Assembly (NCBI RefSeq): GCF_013870525.1 | Contig: NZ_JACBXD010000001.1 | Coordinates: forward strand, 1-64,000 | Direction: 5' to 3' | Length of the DNA stretch: 64,000 nt | DNA from: Amycolatopsis pittospori | GTDB lineage: Bacteria; Actinomycetota; Actinomycetes; Mycobacteriales; Pseudonocardiaceae | Shown: positions 8,308-17,375 of the stretch, piece by piece | Layout of the letters: each line of letters begins with the position of its first letter | Numbering within the stretch: the first letter of the stretch is position 1 | Position numbers and translations under genes: made by a program | Notes under the pieces: generated by a model | Seen by the model: the letters and a program-made list of their open reading frames with translations, nothing else | What the model was told of the DNA's origin: nothing | Database searches by the model: none

Positions 8308-9834
8308 TCACCACTGCTGCGGGGGCTGGCCCGGCTGCTGACCGGGCTGCTGGCCCGGCTGGCCGAATCCGCCGCTGGGCGGCCCCTGGTATCCGGGCTG
8401 CTGCCCGAACCCGCCGGGTTGCTGCTGCGGCGGCTGGCCGTAGCCACCCTGCTGCTGCGGCTGACCCGGCTGCGCGAAACCACCGCTGGGCGGGCCCTGC
8501 TGGCCGGGCTGCTGCCCGAAGCCACCCTGCTGCTGCGGCTGACCCGGCTGCGCGAAGCCGCCCGAGGACGGAGCGGGCTGACCCGGCTGACCGTAGGGAC
8601 CCGGCTGCGGCTGGCCGTACGGGCCGGGCTGACCCGGCTGGCCGAAACCGCTCTGCGGCGGTCCACCGAAGTGACCGGGCTGGCCGCTTTGCGGGGCGCC
8701 GAGCACCGAACCGCCGCCACCGAGGCCGACGAACTGCGCGGTCTGCGGGATCAGGCCCACCACACCGACGATCAGGATCAGGACGCCGAAGATCAGCTGC
8801 GGCAGGCCGATGCCGATGCTGACCTCGCTCGGCACGTTCTCACCCGACGCGCTCGTGGCGCCCAGGAGCAGGATGCCGAAGAGGACCAGCAGCGCACCGC
8901 CCGCGGCGACCGCGATCGGCAGGATCTTCTTGATCCCGGCCGGCAGCTTGCCCGCCAGGGCGAGACCGGCACCGGACGCGGTCGCGATGAGCGAGGCGAC
9001 CAGCAGCAGGATCACGAAAAGCCAGACGGTGCCGGGCGACGACAGACCGAACTGGTCGAGGGCCTTGTCGACGGCCTCCTGTCCGATCTTGGCGGACTGG
9101 GCGTCGACCGCTTCGGAGAAATCGCCCGCGTCACCGAAGTAGACGAAGGTGAAGACCAGCGCGAGAAGACCGAGAAGGCCGACCAGTCCACCGGCGATGA
9201 ACCCGAAGAGCGGGTTCGCGCCGCCGGCGGGGGCGGGCGCACCGGGGTAACCCTGGGGCGGTCCGCCGAAACCGGGCTGCTGGCCGAAACCGCCCTGCGG
9301 CGGTCCACCGAAGCCCTGCTGCTGGCCGAAACCGGGCTGTTGCTGGCCCTGCGACGGGTCGAACCCGCCCTGCGGGGGCCCGCCGAAGCCCTGCTGCTGA
9401 CCGAAACCGCCGCCCTGGGCGCCATAGGCACCGGCCGGGTTGTCGGCCGCGCTCGGCGGCGGGGCGTACGGGATGGCGGGCGGCTGCGAACCCGGCGGCA
9501 CGAGCTGGGTCGATTCGCCGGGGGCGTCGCCGCCCCCGCTCACCGGCTGCACGACCTGGGTCGCGTTGGCGTCATTGGAGCCCGGCTGCACCGGCTGAAC
9601 GACCTGGGTGGGCTCCGGGGTGTCGCCGAACCCGCCGCCCTGGGGCTGCTCGTACGAGGGCTGCCCGTACTGCGGTTGCCCGTAGTCGGGCTGGCCGGGT
9701 TGGGCGGGCTGCACCACCTGGGTCGGTTCCGGGGAACCGAACGGGTTGTCTTGCTGCGGCTGGGGGCCACTCGGGGGTCCCTGGGGTGGCTGGGCGCCAC
9801 CCCAAGGCTGATTCGGTGGCTGCGGAGCACTCAT
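8308..9834 (-). CDS. Large Gln/Pro/Gly-rich membrane protein with repeated TQVVQP motifs
   Basis: About 508 residues. The N-terminal half is low-complexity and holds three TQVVQP motifs plus one TQLVPP (PEPTQVVQP twice, [18 protein letters not shown]). Threonine followed by Gln-hydrophobic-hydrophobic is a typical actinobacterial Ser/Thr kinase site and FHA-docking motif. [15 protein letters not shown] repeats follow, then four membrane helices (about 220-370), then a C-terminal run of [11 protein letters not shown] repeats ending PPQQW. Start is ATG 9834 ([11 protein letters not shown]) with AAGGGGG 12 bases upstream; ATG 9864 is an alternative. It extends the family of three smaller membrane proteins downstream and lies between metB and cbs. 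A signalling or cell-envelope scaffold role is inference only. Confidence 0.8.
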   Translation of the reverse strand: MSAPQPPNQPWGGAQPPQGPPSGPQPQQDNPFGSPEPTQVVQPAQPGQPDYGQPQYGQPSYEQPQGGGFGDTPEPTQVVQPVQPGSNDANATQVVQPVSGGGDAPGESTQLVPPGSQPPAIPYAPPPSAADNPAGAYGAQGGGFGQQQGFGGPPQGGFDPSQGQQQPGFGQQQGFGGPPQGGFGQQPGFGGPPQGYPGAPAPAGGANPLFGFIAGGLVGLLGLLALVFTFVYFGDAGDFSEAVDAQSAKIGQEAVDKALDQFGLSSPGTVWLFVILLLVASLIATASGAGLALAGKLPAGIKKILPIAVAAGGALLVLFGILLLGATSASGENVPSEVSIGIGLPQLIFGVLILIVGVVGLIPQTAQFVGLGGGGSVLGAPQSGQPGHFGGPPQSGFGQPGQPGPYGQPQPGPYGQPGQPAPSSGGFAQPGQPQQQGGFGQQPGQQGPPSGGFAQPGQPQQQGGYGQPPQQQPGGFGQQPGYQGPPSGGFGQPGQQPGQQPGQPPQQW

Positions 9835-9888
9835 TTGGGTCTTGAACCCCCTTGACGAGGACATGAAAGTTCAACTCACCCACACGCT

Positions 9889-9938
9889 ATCGGATGGCCG
9901 GGTGGTGCGCTCGTAACGCCCCGGCCCGACCATCCGAT
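9889..9938. terminator. Stem-loop after cbs
   Basis: ATCGGATGG (9889-9897) pairs with CCATCCGAT (9930-9938), with additional CCGGG/CCCGG pairing inside. It lies directly past the cbs stop at 9950 and upstream of the next minus-strand gene, so it probably terminates cbs transcription. Confidence 0.55.
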
Positions 9939-9949
9939 GAAATGCCTCT

Positions 9950-11320
9950 TTACCGTCCTGCGAGAAACGCGAGCAGGTCGTGCCGGGTGACGACGCCCGC
10001 GGGCTTACCGTCCACCAGCACGAGCGCGCCGTCGGCACCCGAGAGCGCGTCCATCGCCGAACTCACCTGTTCACCGGCGCCGATGGTCGGCAGCGGCGGC
10101 GACATGTGCTGCTCGAGCCGGTCGGCCAGCTGGGCCTTGCCGGTGAAGAGCGCTTCGAGCAGGTCGCGTTCGTTGACCGCGCCGACGACCTCGGCCGCCA
10201 TGAGCGGCGGTTCCGCGCTGACGACGGGCATCTGGCTGACGCCGAACTCCGCCAGGATCGCCACCGCTTCGGCGACGGTCTCGTTCGGGTGGCTGTGCAC
10301 CAGGTTGGGCAGCGAACCGCTCTTCTTCATCAGGACGTCGCCGACGGTCGCGCCGCTCGAATCGGGCGGCAGGAAGCCGTAGGAGGACATCCAGTCGTCG
10401 TTGAAGACCTTGGTGAGGTAGCCGCGGCCGCCGTCGGGAAGGAGCACGACGACGACGTCGTCCGGGCCGAGGCCCTCGGCGAGTTTGAGCGCCGCCGCGA
10501 CGGCCATGCCGCACGAACCGCCGACGAGCAGCCCTTCTTCGAGCGCGAGACGGCGCGTGATGTCGAAGGAGTGCGCGTCCGAGATCGGGATGATCTGGTC
10601 GGCGACGTCACGGTCGTAGGTCTCCGGCCAGAAGTCCTCACCGACGCCCTCGACCAGGTACGGCCTGCCCGTCCCGCCCGAGTACACCGAGCCTTCGGGG
10701 TCCGCGCCGATGACCTGGACGCGGCCGTCGCTGACCTCCTTGAGGTACTTGCCGGTGCCCGAGATCGTGCCGCCCGTGCCGACTCCGGCGACGAAATGCG
10801 TGATCTTGCCCTCGGTCTGGGTCCAGAGCTCCGGGCCGGTCGAGTGGTAGTGGCTGGCCGGGTTCTCCGGGTTGGCGTACTGGTTCGGCTTCCAGGCGCC
10901 CTCGATCTCGCGCACGAGACGGTCGGAGACGTTGTAGTAGGAGTCCGGGTGCTCCGGCGCGACCGCGGTCGGGCAGACCACGACGCGGGCACCGTAGGCC
11001 TTGAGCACGTTGCGCTTGTCCTCGCTGACCTTGTCCGGGCAGACGAACACGCACTTGTACCCCTTGCGCTGCGCCACCATGGCCAGCCCGACGCCGGTGT
11101 TGCCGGACGTCGGCTCGACGATGGTGCCGCCGGGCTTCAGTTCGCCGGAACGTTCGGCGGCTTCGATCATCCGCAGCGCGATGCGGTCCTTGACGCTGCC
11201 GCCGGGGTTGACGTACTCGACCTTGGCCAGGATGAGCGGTTGCAGCCCCTCGGCAAGGGAGTTCAGCTTGACCAGAGGGGTGTTGCCCACGAGGTCCACG
11301 ATGTGCTCGACGTAATCCAC
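9950..11320 (-). CDS. cbs: Cystathionine beta-synthase with C-terminal CBS-domain pair
   Basis: A PLP enzyme that condenses serine (or O-acetylserine) with homocysteine to cystathionine, 456 residues. The N-terminus GNTPLVKLN, PLP lysine in NPGGSVKDRIA (about residue 45), TSGNTGVGLAM and GTGGTISGTGKYLKE are fold-type II landmarks; GGSCGMAVAAAL and LLPDGGRGYLTKVFND end the catalytic domain. Residues from about 330 on form two CBS repeats (VGDVLMKKSGSLPNL... and ISDRL/MSPPLPTIGAGE... ending GVVTRHDLLAFL), which usually bind adenosyl ligands. The start is GTG with a weak RBS. Together with metB it gives reverse and forward transsulfuration capacity. Confidence 0.93.
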   Translation of the reverse strand: MDYVEHIVDLVGNTPLVKLNSLAEGLQPLILAKVEYVNPGGSVKDRIALRMIEAAERSGELKPGGTIVEPTSGNTGVGLAMVAQRKGYKCVFVCPDKVSEDKRNVLKAYGARVVVCPTAVAPEHPDSYYNVSDRLVREIEGAWKPNQYANPENPASHYHSTGPELWTQTEGKITHFVAGVGTGGTISGTGKYLKEVSDGRVQVIGADPEGSVYSGGTGRPYLVEGVGEDFWPETYDRDVADQIIPISDAHSFDITRRLALEEGLLVGGSCGMAVAAALKLAEGLGPDDVVVVLLPDGGRGYLTKVFNDDWMSSYGFLPPDSSGATVGDVLMKKSGSLPNLVHSHPNETVAEAVAILAEFGVSQMPVVSAEPPLMAAEVVGAVNERDLLEALFTGKAQLADRLEQHMSPPLPTIGAGEQVSSAMDALSGADGALVLVDGKPAGVVTRHDLLAFLAGR

Positions 11321-11500
11321 GTGGACAGCCTAAACGCCGCAGGTCGGGATGTGTCCACTCAACTCCGGTGGCAACCGGCGCCATCGAGTGGTGTGGTGTG
11401 GATCGCGTTCGCCTTTGACCCGCACCTCACTCCGGTGGAGGATGCGAGGTGAGCAACCGCTTAGCGCGTGTCTGGATCGAAAACAAGGGAGTGTCGTTCC

Positions 11501-12721
11501 ATGCCCGAAGCCGTCATCGTCTCCACCGCCCGATCCCCGATCGGCCGCGCCGGCAAGGGATCGCTGGTGAGCATCCGCCCGGACGACCTCACCGTGCAGA
11601 TGGTCCGCGCCGCCCTCGACAAGGTCCCCGAGCTCGACCCGACGCAGATCGAAGACCTCATGCTGGGCTGTGGTCTCCCCGGCGGCGAGCAGGGCTTCAA
11701 CATGGGCCGCGCGGTCGCCGTCGAACTCGGCTACGACCACCTTCCCGGCTGCACGATCACGCGATACTGCTCCTCCAGCCTCCAGACCACCCGCATGGCA
11801 CTGCACGCGATCAAGGCCGGCGAAGGCGACGTATTCATCTCCGCCGGTGTCGAGACCGTCTCGCGCTTCGCCAACGGCAGCTCGGACTCCTGGCCGAACA
11901 CCCACAACCCGCTGTTCGCCGACGCCGAGGCCCGCACCGCGCAGGTGGCGGCCGAAGGCGCCGACAGCTGGAGCGACCCGCGCGAGAACGGCGTCCTGCC
12001 GGACGTCTACATCGCCATGGGCCAGACCGCCGAGAACCTGGCGCGGCTGAAGAACGTGTCGCGCGAGGAAATGGACGAGTTCGGTGTCCGGTCGCAGAAC
12101 CTCGCCGAAAAGGCCATCGCCGACGGCTTCTGGGCCAAGGACATCACCCCGGTCACCCTGCCGGACGGCACCGTGGTCTCGAAGGACGACGGTCCGCGCG
12201 CCGGGGTCACCCTCGAAGGCGTCTCCGGCCTCAAGCCGGTGTTCCGCCCCGACGGCCGGATCACCGCGGGCAACTGCTGCGCGCTCAACGACGGCGCCGC
12301 GGCGGTGATCATCATGTCGGACACCAAGGCTCGCGAACTGGGACTGACCCCGCTGGCCCGCGTCGTCTCGACCGGTGTTTCCGGGCTGTCGCCGGAGATC
12401 ATGGGCTACGGCCCGGTCGAAGCGTCGAAGCAGGCGCTTTCGCGCGCCGGCCTTTCGATCGGCGACATCGACCTCGTCGAGATCAACGAGGCGTTCGCCG
12501 CGCAGGTCATCCCGTCGTACAAGGACCTCGGGATCGACCTCGACAAGCTGAACGTCAACGGCGGCGCGATCGCCGTCGGCCACCCGTTCGGCATGACCGG
12601 CGCGCGGATCACCTCGACGCTGATCAACTCGCTGCAGCACCACGACAAGCAGTTCGGCCTCGAGACGATGTGCGTCGGCGGCGGCCAGGGCATGGCGATG
12701 GTCCTCGAACGCCTCTCCTGA
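11501..12721 (+). CDS. fadA: Acetyl-CoA C-acyltransferase (thiolase)
   Basis: Thiolase of 406 residues for the last step of beta-oxidation (3-ketoacyl-CoA thiolysis) or acetoacetyl-CoA formation. The nucleophilic cysteine is in TRYCSSSLQT (about residue 90), the histidine in VGHPFGMTGAR and the second cysteine in MCVGGGQG near the C-terminus. NCCALNDGAAAVI and EINEAFAAQ are further family motifs. ATG 11501 has AAGGGAG about 10 bases upstream. It is divergent from cbs (180-base gap) and ends in a 27-bp hairpin shared with the convergent MFS gene. Confidence 0.92.
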   Translation: MPEAVIVSTARSPIGRAGKGSLVSIRPDDLTVQMVRAALDKVPELDPTQIEDLMLGCGLPGGEQGFNMGRAVAVELGYDHLPGCTITRYCSSSLQTTRMALHAIKAGEGDVFISAGVETVSRFANGSSDSWPNTHNPLFADAEARTAQVAAEGADSWSDPRENGVLPDVYIAMGQTAENLARLKNVSREEMDEFGVRSQNLAEKAIADGFWAKDITPVTLPDGTVVSKDDGPRAGVTLEGVSGLKPVFRPDGRITAGNCCALNDGAAAVIIMSDTKARELGLTPLARVVSTGVSGLSPEIMGYGPVEASKQALSRAGLSIGDIDLVEINEAFAAQVIPSYKDLGIDLDKLNVNGGAIAVGHPFGMTGARITSTLINSLQHHDKQFGLETMCVGGGQGMAMVLERLS

Positions 12722-12733
12722 CCTGCGAAAAGA

Positions 12734-12792
12734 GAGCAAGGGACCTTTGCTGCTACTTTCCTGAAGAAAGTAGCAGCAAAGGTCCCTTGCTC
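12734..12792. terminator. 27-bp perfect stem-loop, hairpin family A copy 2
   Basis: Arms 12734-12760 and 12766-12792 are perfectly complementary around loop CTGAA. The outer arm sequence is identical to copies 1 and 3 (core AGCAAGGGACCTTTGCT), while the inner arm differs in a compensated way (GCTACTTTC/GAAAGTAGC). It lies between two convergent genes. Confidence 0.8.
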
Positions 12793-12803
12793 CGTTTCCG
12801 CGG

Positions 12804-14336
12804 CTAGTGGGTCATGATCGGCGGGGCCGCCGGGACCTCGCCGTCGACACCCTCGGGCAGCGCGGGCCTGGTCTTCGGCAGGAACGCCGCCGGGATCAGG
12901 CACAGCGCGAGCAGGATCATCGACCACAGGAACGTCGTCGAGAACGCGTCCGCGGTCAGTCCCGAAGCCACCTCGTGCGTCGCCGGGTTGAACACCGCGG
13001 CGGTCGCGGCCAGCTGGCCCTGCGAGGTCGGCACGCCGAACTTCCCGGCCAGCAGCGCGGCCAGGATGATCGACAGCACCGCCGCGCCGATCGCGCCCGC
13101 GGTCTGCTGGAGGATGTTCGTCGCCGTCGACGCCTTCGCCATGTCCTGCGGCTTCAGCGTCTGCAGCGCGGCCGACGTGATCGGCATCATCGTCGCGCCC
13201 ATGCCGAGCCCCATCACGAACAACGCCGAAAGCAGCAGCCAATACGGCGTCGTCGCGGTGACCTGGGTGAAGGCGATCAACCCGGCGAGCATCAGCACGA
13301 GACCCGGCAGCACGATCTTCCGCGCGCCGATCTTGTCGGCGAACCTGCCCGCGATCGGCATCGTGAGCATCGCGCCGACACCCTGCGGGGCGAGCAGCAG
13401 GCCGGCGTTCATCGCCGATTCACCGCGCGCCAGCACGAAGTACGTCGGCAGCAACAGCATCGCGCCGAAGAACGCGACGCAGAAGAACGTCATCGTCACC
13501 ATCGCGACGGAGAACGACCGGTTCTTGAACAGCTTCAGGTCCAGCAACGGGTTCGCGACCCGGTTCGCCCGGAACACGAACGCCACCAGGAGCCCGATCC
13601 CGGCCAGCGCAGGCAGCCAGACGTCCACCGCGCCGACACCGCCCGCCGCCGGGATGTTCGAAACACCGAAGATCAGCGCCGCCAGCCCCGGCGACACCAT
13701 CAGCATGCCGACGAAGTCGAAGCGCTCGCTGGGTTCCGGCCGGTCCTTCGGCAGCAGGCGCCACGCCAGCGCCAGCGTGATCAGGCCGATCGGCAGGTTG
13801 ATGTAGAAGATCCAGCGCCAGCTCACCGCGTCGACCAGCCAGCCGCCGAGGATCGGGCCGCCGATCGGGCCGAGCAGCATCGGCACGCCGAGCACGCCCA
13901 TCACGCGGCCGATCCGGTGCGGACCCGCGGTCCGGGTCAGGATCGTCATACCGGCGGGCATCAGCATGCCGCCGCCGAAGCCCTGCAGGATCCGGAAGAC
14001 GATCAGCGATTCGACGTCCCAGGCCATGCCGGCGAGCATCGACCCGATCAGGAACAGCCCGATCGCCACCATGTAGAGGCGTTTGGTGCCGAACCGGTCC
14101 GAGGCCCAGCCGGTGATCGGGATGACCGTGGCCAGCGCCAGCATGTACCCGGTCGCGATCCACTGGATGGTGTCGAACGACGTCTGGAACTCGATGGTCA
14201 GTTTCTGGAGCGCGACGTTGACGACCGTCGTGTCGAGGATCGCCATGATCGCGCCGAGGATGACGACGACGGCGACCCTGAGCACGCCGGCGTCGAGTTT
14301 GTCGCCGCCCGGCGCGGCCGGGCTTTGCGTTGACAT
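12804..14336 (-). CDS. MFS drug exporter, DHA2 (14-helix, EmrB/QacA type)
   Basis: A proton-driven multidrug exporter of 510 residues. LDTTVVNVALQKL in helix 1 and WIATGYMLALA in helix 2 are DHA2 landmarks; the loop motif GWASDRFGTKRLY matches MFS motif A and GPIGGPILGGWL matches motif C. About 14 hydrophobic segments can be counted. ATG 14336 (MSTQSPAAPGG) gives normal family length; the longer open frame upstream looks non-coding. A perfect 26-base palindrome about 95 bases upstream is a candidate operator. Confidence 0.9.
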   Translation of the reverse strand: MSTQSPAAPGGDKLDAGVLRVAVVVILGAIMAILDTTVVNVALQKLTIEFQTSFDTIQWIATGYMLALATVIPITGWASDRFGTKRLYMVAIGLFLIGSMLAGMAWDVESLIVFRILQGFGGGMLMPAGMTILTRTAGPHRIGRVMGVLGVPMLLGPIGGPILGGWLVDAVSWRWIFYINLPIGLITLALAWRLLPKDRPEPSERFDFVGMLMVSPGLAALIFGVSNIPAAGGVGAVDVWLPALAGIGLLVAFVFRANRVANPLLDLKLFKNRSFSVAMVTMTFFCVAFFGAMLLLPTYFVLARGESAMNAGLLLAPQGVGAMLTMPIAGRFADKIGARKIVLPGLVLMLAGLIAFTQVTATTPYWLLLSALFVMGLGMGATMMPITSAALQTLKPQDMAKASTATNILQQTAGAIGAAVLSIILAALLAGKFGVPTSQGQLAATAAVFNPATHEVASGLTADAFSTTFLWSMILLALCLIPAAFLPKTRPALPEGVDGEVPAAPPIMTH

Positions 14337-14431
14337 GAAGGAACCGTCCCCTGATGCTCGGCTGACGCGACGACCCCCGCCGGTCGCGACCGCGAAATGA
14401 CGCCCGGCACCGTCGCCAGGCCTTCCCCACT

Positions 14432-14457
14432 GCGCTTGTGCGTTGATGCACAAGCGC
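14432..14457. promoter_or_regulatory. Perfect palindrome upstream of the MFS exporter, candidate repressor operator
   Basis: GCGCTTGTGC (14432-14441), six-base spacer GTTGAT, GCACAAGCGC (14448-14457). The spacing and symmetry resemble TetR or MarR operators. No regulator gene is adjacent, so the protein would be encoded elsewhere. Confidence 0.5.
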
Positions 14458-14508
14458 GAAGATGTAGCCGAGGGTAGCCGAACACGGGTTTTACATGCCA
14501 ACCTTTTC

Positions 14509-14545
14509 CCCGTATGCGGGCCGAAAGGGCAAGTCCGCATACGGG
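14509..14545. terminator. Stem-loop after the YeeE/YedE gene
   Basis: CCCGTATGCGG (14509-14519) and CCGCATACGGG (14535-14545) pair perfectly around a 15-base loop. It lies 17 bases past the stop codon of the minus-strand transporter gene. No U-tract is seen. Confidence 0.6.
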
Positions 14546-14561
14546 ATGTCACGAAGAGTGA

Positions 14562-15830
14562 TCAGCAGACGCTGTCCGTCGGCGCCGGGTTGCCGAGGCC
14601 GAACAGCGGCCGCAGCTTGAGCCCGATCCACGTGCCGCCGAGCGCGAACACGCCCCACAGCCAGCCGTGCAGGCTGCCGACCGAGATCCCGCCGAGGTAG
14701 GCGCCGATGTTGCAGCCGCCCGCCATCCGCGCGCCGATGCCCATCAGGATGCCGCCGAGCACCGCGGCGACGGCGGTGCGCCACGGGATCGAGCTGTGGA
14801 TCTTCCAGGCGCCCGCGGCCGCCGCGGCGACACCCGCGCCGATCATGATGCCGATGTCGGTGAGGCTGTTCTTGTCCTTCCAGATCGGCCCCGCGAGCGA
14901 AGCCGCGTTCGCCTTGAGCCGCCAGAACTCCCAGGTCTCCGGGTGCAGCCCGAACACCTGCAGGATCTTGGCGCCCCACAGGCTGAACGCGCTCGTGACG
15001 CCCCAGATGCCGCCGGAGACCAGGAAAACGGCACCAGCCAGCACACCGAGGACGACGGCGCCGACGAGGATCGGCCACGACCCGCGGAAGATCCGGGCGA
15101 CGCCGTGCGCGGTCGGGACGACGTCGGTCGGCGGCGGGTTGCGGCGCTTCTGCACGAACCGGGTGCCCAGCACGATCGCGGCCAGGACGGCGATGGTGAT
15201 CGCCCACGAACCGAACCAGCCGACGTGGTCGGAGAGCAGGATCCCCTTGAACTCCGGCCAGCCGGAAAGGACCGGGTACGCCCAGGTGTAGACGACCGAG
15301 CCGGTGATGAACCCGCCCAGGGTCAGCACGATCGTCGACTGCCCGGAACCGACCGCGAACAGGGTTCCGGACGCGCACGCGCCGCCCAGTTGCATGCCGA
15401 TGGCGAAGATCGTCGCGCCGACGAACAACGCGAGCCCCAGCCCGCCCGCGGTCGGATTGGGCGTACTGCCGAACAGACCGGATCCGGTGCCGACGATCAG
15501 CGCGATCAGCGTCGCGGCCGTGCCGAGCAGCAGGGTGTGCGCCCGCAGACCCTGGCCGTTGCCGACCGCGATCAGCTGGCGCCAGGCCGAAGTGAACCCG
15601 AAGCGGGAGTGGAAGAGGGCGAGGCCGAGCAGCAGACCGAGGATGAGCAGAACGCCGAACTTCGCCCCGTGTGCCGCCCAGACGTACCAGGTCAGGCCGA
15701 CCGCGAGGGCACCGGCGATCGCCAGCGGCACGATCTTGACCGGCTCTTCCGGTTGCGGGACGGGAGCGGCGCAGGAGGTCGGGAAGTCGAGGAGCTTCTT
15801 CTCGCCGGCTTGGGTTTCTGTCGTCGCCAC
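14562..15830 (-). CDS. YeeE/YedE family integral membrane protein (sulfur-compound uptake)
   Basis: A polytopic membrane protein of 422 residues. It contains the two Cys motifs of the YeeE/YedE (TsuA) family: GGACASGTLFAVGSGQ and RMAGGCNIGAYLGG, whose cysteines relay thiosulfate or related sulfur compounds through the channel in characterised members. It has about ten membrane segments and a cytosolic N-terminal stretch. I choose GTG 15830 because GGAG lies 5 bases upstream; the upstream in-frame start at 15887 lacks an RBS. The C-terminus is a Cys (PTDSVC). The sulfur theme matches metB and cbs nearby, though no shared operon is evident. Confidence 0.88.
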   Translation of the reverse strand: MATTETQAGEKKLLDFPTSCAAPVPQPEEPVKIVPLAIAGALAVGLTWYVWAAHGAKFGVLLILGLLLGLALFHSRFGFTSAWRQLIAVGNGQGLRAHTLLLGTAATLIALIVGTGSGLFGSTPNPTAGGLGLALFVGATIFAIGMQLGGACASGTLFAVGSGQSTIVLTLGGFITGSVVYTWAYPVLSGWPEFKGILLSDHVGWFGSWAITIAVLAAIVLGTRFVQKRRNPPPTDVVPTAHGVARIFRGSWPILVGAVVLGVLAGAVFLVSGGIWGVTSAFSLWGAKILQVFGLHPETWEFWRLKANAASLAGPIWKDKNSLTDIGIMIGAGVAAAAAGAWKIHSSIPWRTAVAAVLGGILMGIGARMAGGCNIGAYLGGISVGSLHGWLWGVFALGGTWIGLKLRPLFGLGNPAPTDSVC

Positions 15831-15955
15831 CAGGACTCCAGGTCGATCGGCGGGTTGGGGACGAGCAACGTTAGGACCGGTGACCACCCGATCGCAGCCC
15901 GTCCCACACTGTGCGACGAACGGACGCTCGCACAGGGCCGGATGGCGGCGGTGAG

Positions 15956-15972
15956 AGCAAAGGTCCCTTGCT
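15956..15972. repeat. Solitary arm of hairpin family A
   Basis: AGCAAAGGTCCCTTGCT is identical to the outer right arm of the hairpins at 5110, 12734 and 24047, but no complementary left arm is present here. The 17-mer is nearly self-complementary (8 pairs with one mismatch), so it could fold alone. It lies between two minus-strand genes. Confidence 0.7.
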
Positions 15973-15997
15973 CCCCGCAGCCGGACCCCGAACGCGC

Positions 15998-16041
15998 GAA
16001 GGCCCCCTTCCCTCGGTTCGATCCGGGGGAAGGGGGCCTTC
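15998..16041. terminator. Stem-loop terminator of the minus-strand gene 16056-16652
   Basis: GAAGGCCCCCTTCCC (15998-16012) pairs perfectly with GGGAAGGGGGCCTTC (16027-16041). The core resembles the hairpin at 54349, suggesting a second dispersed hairpin family (B). Confidence 0.75.
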
Positions 16042-16055
16042 AGGCGAGTCCGGCG

Positions 16056-16652
16056 TTACTCCGCCGTCTTGATGCAGATGGTGGTCGGCGGCGTCGAGTA
16101 GAGCGCCACCCGCGTGGCTTCGGTGCCTTCACAGCTCGCCTTGTCCGAGGTGTTGGCGACCTTCACCAACTCCGCGTCCTTGGCGGGATCCGTGCACGCG
16201 ACCTTCATGTAGCCGGCGGTCTGCGAGTTGAAGCCCTTGAGGCAGTCGCCCTGCTTGGCGTTGACCATCAGGCAGAGCTTGTACGACATCCGGCCGGACA
16301 TCGAGATGGTGTCGTAGTCGCCTTCCGGGCACGACTCGTCGCCGCCCACGCGCGCGGCGACCTTGACGTTCGCCTCCTGCGCACCGCAGTCGGCCTTCTT
16401 CGGCTCGTCGGCGGTCCGCGAGAATTCGGTCACGCTCAAGCAGTCTCCGGCCTGCGCGTTGCCCGTGCCGGTGAAGTAGTTGACCAGGAACAGGCCACCA
16501 CCGATGACGACGACGAGCACCGGGATGGCGAACCTCAGCCAAGCGAGCTTGGATCGCTTGGGCGCCGCCGGCTGACCGCCGGGAGGCGGACCGAAAGCGT
16601 CGGGCTGTCCCACCGGCATTTGGCCCCCAGGGGCCGGCTGGGAAGTGGTCAC
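16056..16652 (-). CDS. LppU/SCO3897-type membrane-anchored Cys-rich protein
   Basis: A 198-residue protein. The N-terminal 30 residues are Pro/Gly/Gln-rich, followed by a basic stretch (PKRSKLAWLR) and one membrane helix (about 40-60). The exterior domain has eight cysteines in a regular pattern: AGDCLSV, KKADCGA, DESCPEGDYD, YKLCLMVNAKQGDCL, MKVACTD, KASCEGTEA and TICIK. It is a close paralogue of the next gene and resembles LppU-like exported proteins of actinobacteria, but here the anchor is a helix, not a lipid. Starts at GTG 16652. Role unknown. Confidence 0.75.
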   Translation of the reverse strand: MTTSQPAPGGQMPVGQPDAFGPPPGGQPAAPKRSKLAWLRFAIPVLVVVIGGGLFLVNYFTGTGNAQAGDCLSVTEFSRTADEPKKADCGAQEANVKVAARVGGDESCPEGDYDTISMSGRMSYKLCLMVNAKQGDCLKGFNSQTAGYMKVACTDPAKDAELVKVANTSDKASCEGTEATRVALYSTPPTTICIKTAE

Positions 16653-16763
16653 CGAGAAACCTCACAGTTGTGAAGAGGAATGAGAACCTCGGTATCAAAC
16701 ACTCATCGTGATCAACGCGACGCACCGACCCCCCGAACGGGTGAAAATCGCTGGTCGAAGCCG

Positions 16764-17306
16764 CTATTTACTGCTCTTGATGCACAGCGTCGAAGGCGGC
16801 GTCGAATAGACCTCGAGATGAGTCGCTTCGGTGTCCTCACACGCCTTGTCGCTCGCAACACCTTCGGCGACCTTCACGATCTCCGCGTCCTTCGCGGGAT
16901 CCGAGCACGGCACCTTCTGGTACGCCACGGCGTCGGCCAGGAAGTTCACCAGGCAATCGCCCTGTTTCGCGTTGATCATCATGCAGAGCTTGTACGAGGA
17001 GAACGTCCCGTCGACGGTGAGTTCGTCGTACTCGCCTTCAGGGCAGGCGACGCCGCCTTCGGTCCTGGCCCCGACCTTCGCGTTGGCCTCGGCCGCGCCG
17101 CAGTCCACCTTCGCCGGGTCGACGCCGACGTCGCCGAAAGTGGTGATCGCGTAGCAGTCGCCCACTTGGGCGTTGTCCGTGCTGGACGCGTATCCGACGA
17201 TCCAGGTCGCGGCACTCATCACCACGATGGCGACCGGCACCAGGATGCCGACCCAAAACCACTTCGACCGCTTCGGCCGGGCCGGTTCATCGCTGTATTC
17301 GGTCAT
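16764..17306 (-). CDS. LppU/SCO3897-type protein, tandem paralogue
   Basis: A 180-residue protein with the same plan as its downstream neighbour: short basic cytosolic start (RPKRSKWFWVG), one helix (about 16-38), and an exterior domain with the same cysteine series (GDCYAI, KVDCGAAEAN, VACPEGEYD, YKLCMMINAKQGDCL, VPCSDPAKDAE, KACEDTEATH, TLCIK). The two genes are co-directional and separated by 111 bases; they evidently arose by duplication. Function unknown. Confidence 0.75.
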   Translation of the reverse strand: MTEYSDEPARPKRSKWFWVGILVPVAIVVMSAATWIVGYASSTDNAQVGDCYAITTFGDVGVDPAKVDCGAAEANAKVGARTEGGVACPEGEYDELTVDGTFSSYKLCMMINAKQGDCLVNFLADAVAYQKVPCSDPAKDAEIVKVAEGVASDKACEDTEATHLEVYSTPPSTLCIKSSK

Positions 17307-17329
17307 GGCATCAGAGTATTCACGACGAA

Positions 17330-17361
17330 AAAGGGCGCCCCGATGGCTCGGGGCGCCCTTT
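17330..17361. terminator. Perfect 14-bp stem-loop between 16764-17306 and the BI-1 gene
   Basis: AAAGGGCGCCCCGA (17330-17343), loop TGGC, TCGGGGCGCCCTTT (17348-17361). The A-run and T-run flanking the GC stem give a classical intrinsic terminator for the minus-strand BI-1 gene, which ends at 17376. Confidence 0.85.
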
Positions 17362-17375
17362 CGTCAGGTCGTGCG

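Noticed and set aside
7495..9855. Open frame of 786 codons opposite the Gln/Pro-rich protein
   Set aside because: The Leu/Arg repeats are the antisense image of the GQPGQP-type repeats; the minus-strand frame has RBS, membrane helices and paralogues.
14667..16673. Open frame of 668 codons opposite the YeeE/YedE gene
   Set aside because: The minus-strand protein has family motifs; this frame is Arg/Asp/Gln-rich antisense.
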